A stretch of DNA of 46,570 nucleotides from the NCBI GenBank assembly GCA_964452045.1, contig CAYVKM010000021.1:1-46570 (forward strand). Direction: 5' to 3'. The notes under the pieces are model-generated. The model made no database searches. It had not been told where the DNA came from and saw only the letters and a list, made by a program, of their open reading frames with translations. This DNA is from CAYVKM01 sp964452045 (lineage in GTDB: Bacteria > Calditrichota > Calditrichia > RBG-13-44-9). How positions within the stretch are numbered: position 1 is the first letter of the stretch; every line of letters starts with the position of its first letter. Both the position numbers and the translations under genes were made by a program. Shown piece after piece: positions 43,675 to 46,570 of the stretch.

Positions 43675-45000
43675 CTAAAATGGTAAAGCACCGGGTTTAA
43701 ATGCTCCCCGAAATTTTCCACCTTTCATTTTCTTAAACATTTTGCGCATTTCGTCAAACTGTCTCAGTAATTGATTTACATCCTGTACTCTGGTCCCGCT
43801 TCCCATCGCAATTCTTCTTCTACGGCTGCCATTGATAATCTGAGGCCTACGCCGCTCGTCCCGGGTCATAGAATTAATAATCGCTTCCACCTGCACAAAG
43901 GCATCATCGCCAACCGGGACATTTTTGAGCTGTTTTCCAATCCCGGGAATCATACCCAAAATCTGTTCAAGCGGCCCCATCTTTTTTATCTGCTGCAATT
44001 GATCGTAAAAATCCTCCAGAGTAAACTGTTGTTTACGCAGTTTTTTCTCCAGTTTTTCCGCTTCTTCCAGATCAACTGTTTCCTGGGCTTTTTCCACCAA
44101 ACTGACCACATCACCCATTCCCAGTATCCGGGAAGCCATCCGATCCGGATGAAATGGTTCAATGGCATCCAATTTTTCCCCGGTGCTGACAAATTTGATC
44201 GACCGTTCAGTAACATGTCGAATGGAAAGTGCCGCACCACCCCGGGCATCGCCATCCATTTTGGTCAGGACAATGCCATCAAAATCCAGACGATTCATAA
44301 ATTGTGTGGCTGCGTTCACCGCATCCTGGCCGGTCATGCCATCCGCAACAAACAGAATTTCCTGGGGTTTGAGCGTTGCTTTAATCTGCTCGAGCTCTGC
44401 CATCATTTCTTCATCGATATGCAGACGGCCTGCAGTATCCAGGATTACCACATCGGCACCCTTCTCTCGGGCAGCCTTTATCGAACCCTGACAAATCTTT
44501 ACTGCATCGCTAGAATCCTCCGCATGAACCGGAATATTTAAATTCTTCCCCAATATCTGCAACTGCTTGATGGCCGCGGGACGATAAATATCTGCCGCCA
44601 CCAGCATAGGATGTCGTCCCTTTTTGCGCAAAAAATTAGCTAATTTTGCGGCAAATGTTGTTTTACCAGAACCCTGCAGACCGGTAAGCATGACCACGGC
44701 GGGTGGAATCCCGGACAATTTCAAATCGGTCTGGGTCTGACCCATCAGCTGTACTAATTCATCAAATACAATTTTGACGATTTGCTGACCGGGAGTAACA
44801 CTGCGGAGCACTTCCTCACCAACCGCCTTTTCCTGGACCCGCTGGATGAACTCCTTCACCACCTTATAATTTACATCAGCTTCAAGCAACGACCGGCGAA
44901 TTTCTTTCAGGGAATCTGCGATGTTCTCTTCAGTAAGTTTACCCTGACCTCTTATCTTCTTAAGCGTCGCTTCCAGTTTCGCTGTCAGATCTTCAAACAT
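43675..45000 (-). CDS. ffh: Signal recognition particle protein Ffh
   Basis: This SRP54-type GTPase binds signal sequences and 4.5S RNA to target proteins to the membrane. The 441-residue protein has an N domain (1-90), a G domain with GLQGSGKTT (107-115), DTAGR (188-192) and TKMDGD (246-251), and an M domain. The M domain has the RNA-binding GSRRRRIAMGSGT and a Met/Lys-rich tail (FDEMRKMFKKMKGG). No clear Shine-Dalgarno precedes the ATG. It heads the ribosomal operon; a candidate promoter lies at 45056-45084. Confidence 0.95.
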   Translation of the reverse strand: MFEDLTAKLEATLKKIRGQGKLTEENIADSLKEIRRSLLEADVNYKVVKEFIQRVQEKAVGEEVLRSVTPGQQIVKIVFDELVQLMGQTQTDLKLSGIPPAVVMLTGLQGSGKTTFAAKLANFLRKKGRHPMLVAADIYRPAAIKQLQILGKNLNIPVHAEDSSDAVKICQGSIKAAREKGADVVILDTAGRLHIDEEMMAELEQIKATLKPQEILFVADGMTGQDAVNAATQFMNRLDFDGIVLTKMDGDARGGAALSIRHVTERSIKFVSTGEKLDAIEPFHPDRMASRILGMGDVVSLVEKAQETVDLEEAEKLEKKLRKQQFTLEDFYDQLQQIKKMGPLEQILGMIPGIGKQLKNVPVGDDAFVQVEAIINSMTRDERRRPQIINGSRRRRIAMGSGTRVQDVNQLLRQFDEMRKMFKKMKGGKFRGAFKPGALPF

Positions 45001-45055
45001 GATACTAAAATCGGTTACCGTCTCAAGCTTACATTAGTTATTATCAAAGCTTGCA

Positions 45056-45084
45056 AATTTAAAGAACGGTATAAATTTTTGCAA
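45056..45084 (-). promoter_or_regulatory. Candidate promoter of the ffh-rpsP operon
   Basis: On the minus strand TTGCAA (45084-45079) and TAAATT (45061-45056) are 17 bases apart, about 56 bases upstream of the ffh ATG in a 162-base gap. It matches the sigma70 pattern only moderately. Confidence 0.35.
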
Positions 45085-45162
45085 GGTTTTTTTAAACTGT
45101 ATGGTGTTCCTGAAATCCGAAGCGGATTTATCATAAAATCGAATAAACTCATCTGTAATAAT

Positions 45163-46512
45163 TCATTTGGATAACACAATGTGCTCTAATTTTTCCGGAA
45201 TAACAGTTTTCTCAGATAACATACGATTTATGATATTGTCCTGCATCCACTCCAGTGCCGGAACTTCCCCATGCGTTAGTATGGTTATTGATGGATTCAA
45301 TTGTTTAACCATAGCAAGAAGTTCCTCCCGCTGGGAATGGGCCGAAAATTGAAAAATATCGACGGCACAGGCCAGTTCAACCAGGCCAAATACCTTTTTT
45401 ACCTTCTCCTGTTTCATCTGTCTTAATATCCCTCCCGGTGTTTCCGGATCGGCCCAGCCAACAAAAGCAATCCCATTGCGAACTTCAGTCAGGAAATCCG
45501 TGGCGATTTCATAGGAAACAGTATTGGTCAGCATCATCCCGGAAGTGGCCAGAATAATCGAGGGTTTCCGGTAACGCCTTCCCCGCAAAGTATCATAGGC
45601 AATGGTGCGCAGCAATTTGGGCTGGAAATTCGGGTAGACCCGGTGTAAGAGATTATCATAGATCCGGTTAATCTTAATGCCGAATCCGGTCAAATAAATG
45701 GGAACCGGATTAATTTTCCGTTGCTGAATGAGTCGATGCAGCAAGACCATAATTTCCTGGGTACGGCCGAGGGCAAAGACCGGAATCAAAACCGATCCAC
45801 CCATATTAATCCGGTTCTGCAGAAATTGAGCAAACCGGTTGATCTCATTTTGCTTCTTGATCAACGGGGCAGATTTATTATCACCATAAGTTGATTCGGT
45901 GATGAGAAAATCGGTTGATTCCGGGTAGCGGGCTCCTTTTAGGATAAATTGTGAGGACTTCTTGGTATTGCCGGTATAAAACAATCGGTTTTTTCGCCAG
46001 CTTATTTCCACTCCGGCGGATCCCAGGATATGACCGGCATCCCAGAAAGTAACCTCGATCTCACTTTCCTGAAATCCGTGGATTTTGAAGGGAAAATTAT
46101 ATTTGAAGGACTGAAATAGATAGAGAATGTTCTCGACCTCTTCCATCGAATAAAATGGCTGAAATTTAATTTCATTTTCCAGTGCTCTTCGCTCCTGTAC
46201 CCGCAGATAATGAAACAGCATAGTCTCGCTCAGGGCCGCCGTGGCAGGGGTCATGTAAACCCGGGCATGGGGAAAATAACGTAAGGCAATCGGGAGAGAA
46301 CCCAGATGGTCCAAATGGGCGTGGGAAATAATAATGGCGTTTACCGGAGAGCCGGCAATTGCTTCATAATCCGGTAAAAGCGGGGCATCGTTTGAATGGG
46401 GGTCCAAACCGGCGTCCAGTAAAATACCCCAATCTCCCATCCGGAGATAATGGGCAGAGGCGCCAATCCGGTGAGTATCACCCAGAGCGGCATATTCAAT
46501 TTCAGAATTCAT
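45163..46512 (-). CDS. Metallo-beta-lactamase/beta-CASP family hydrolase with altered motif 4
   Basis: This 449-residue protein is related to CPSF73/TTHA0252-type RNA nucleases. Motifs in order are SHAHLDHLG (His64, His66, Asp68, His69), GHILGSA (His161), then YTGN (Asn182) where Asp normally bridges the two zincs. The beta-CASP region follows with ITESTYG (Glu206), PVFALGRTQE, FSAH (His392) and LTHGE (His414). All other metal and catalytic residues are intact. The usual role would be endo- or exonucleolytic RNA cleavage in the cytoplasm. The Asn182 change may weaken zinc binding or alter the substrate. Only 58 bases of upstream sequence remain in the window, and no terminator is seen downstream before ffh. 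Confidence 0.88.
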   Translation of the reverse strand: MNSEIEYAALGDTHRIGASAHYLRMGDWGILLDAGLDPHSNDAPLLPDYEAIAGSPVNAIIISHAHLDHLGSLPIALRYFPHARVYMTPATAALSETMLFHYLRVQERRALENEIKFQPFYSMEEVENILYLFQSFKYNFPFKIHGFQESEIEVTFWDAGHILGSAGVEISWRKNRLFYTGNTKKSSQFILKGARYPESTDFLITESTYGDNKSAPLIKKQNEINRFAQFLQNRINMGGSVLIPVFALGRTQEIMVLLHRLIQQRKINPVPIYLTGFGIKINRIYDNLLHRVYPNFQPKLLRTIAYDTLRGRRYRKPSIILATSGMMLTNTVSYEIATDFLTEVRNGIAFVGWADPETPGGILRQMKQEKVKKVFGLVELACAVDIFQFSAHSQREELLAMVKQLNPSITILTHGEVPALEWMQDNIINRMLSEKTVIPEKLEHIVLSK

Positions 46513-46570
46513 TTATTTTTTGGTAATTATGTAAAAAACGGACCAAAGTGAATTTTAATTAATAAATGGT

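Noticed and set aside
43771..44541. 256-residue plus-strand ORF
   Set aside because: It lies wholly antisense to ffh, which is unambiguous; composition is a shadow.

Overview
The window comes from a Gram-negative bacterium with an outer membrane: it encodes a TonB-dependent receptor, several lipoproteins, FadL/PorV-type barrels and murein transglycosylases. Three secreted proteins end in the 'QNYPNPFNP ... GQ.V ... SGIYLYR ... KKM.L.K' module used by type IX-like (Por) secretion, and a fourth has a related FlgD-like end. A PorV/PorQ-family protein is also present. Together with moderately low GC (roughly 40-45% by eye) and the gene styles, this points to the FCB group. A Calditrichota, Marinimicrobia or KSB1-like lineage fits better than classical Bacteroidetes, but the assignment is inferred from style and not from a marker search.

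Layout. 143-3072 (+) is a three-gene surface operon: a Tyr/Trp- then Ser/Arg-rich lipoprotein, a small lipoprotein with one CxxCH heme motif, and a FadL/PorV-like barrel. It converges on an MFS transporter (minus) through a shared hairpin terminator. 4660-7916 (+) is a metabolic run: phosphomannomutase/phosphoglucomutase, an inositol-monophosphatase-family phosphatase and PRPP synthetase. From about 7950 to the end every gene is on the minus strand. 17817-7951 holds envelope and quality-control genes: a Slt-type and an MltD-type lytic transglycosylase coupled to a STAS protein, endonuclease V, a GAF histidine kinase, an isoaspartyl methyltransferase with an exported-looking N-terminus, an M50 site-2-type protease and a small membrane-anchored protein.

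33510-18028 (-) is the most accessory-looking part. It has an abundant-looking secreted propeller-like protein, then a TonB receptor / 1036-residue surface protein / PorV operon closed by a terminator, then a 1020-residue surface protein, then a small exported protein with a matrixin-like metalloprotease. Strong hairpin terminators separate these units, and a 13-bp box (TTTTCCGGTAGTC) recurs at the same place upstream of two of them.

36583-33916 (-) couples a TPR lipoprotein, mannose-1-phosphate guanylyltransferase, a small unknown protein and a PilZ protein. With the phosphomannomutase at 4660, the window therefore holds two steps of GDP-mannose synthesis. 45000-36775 (-) is a housekeeping run: ffh, rpsP (with a roughly 170-residue acidic extension), a KH protein, rimM, trmD and rplS, followed by a zinc-ribbon/PlsC fusion, an Ig-like lipoprotein and dapF. 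A beta-CASP metallo-hydrolase with a substituted metal ligand sits at the far end. I saw no tRNA, rRNA, CRISPR array, insertion sequence or phage gene.
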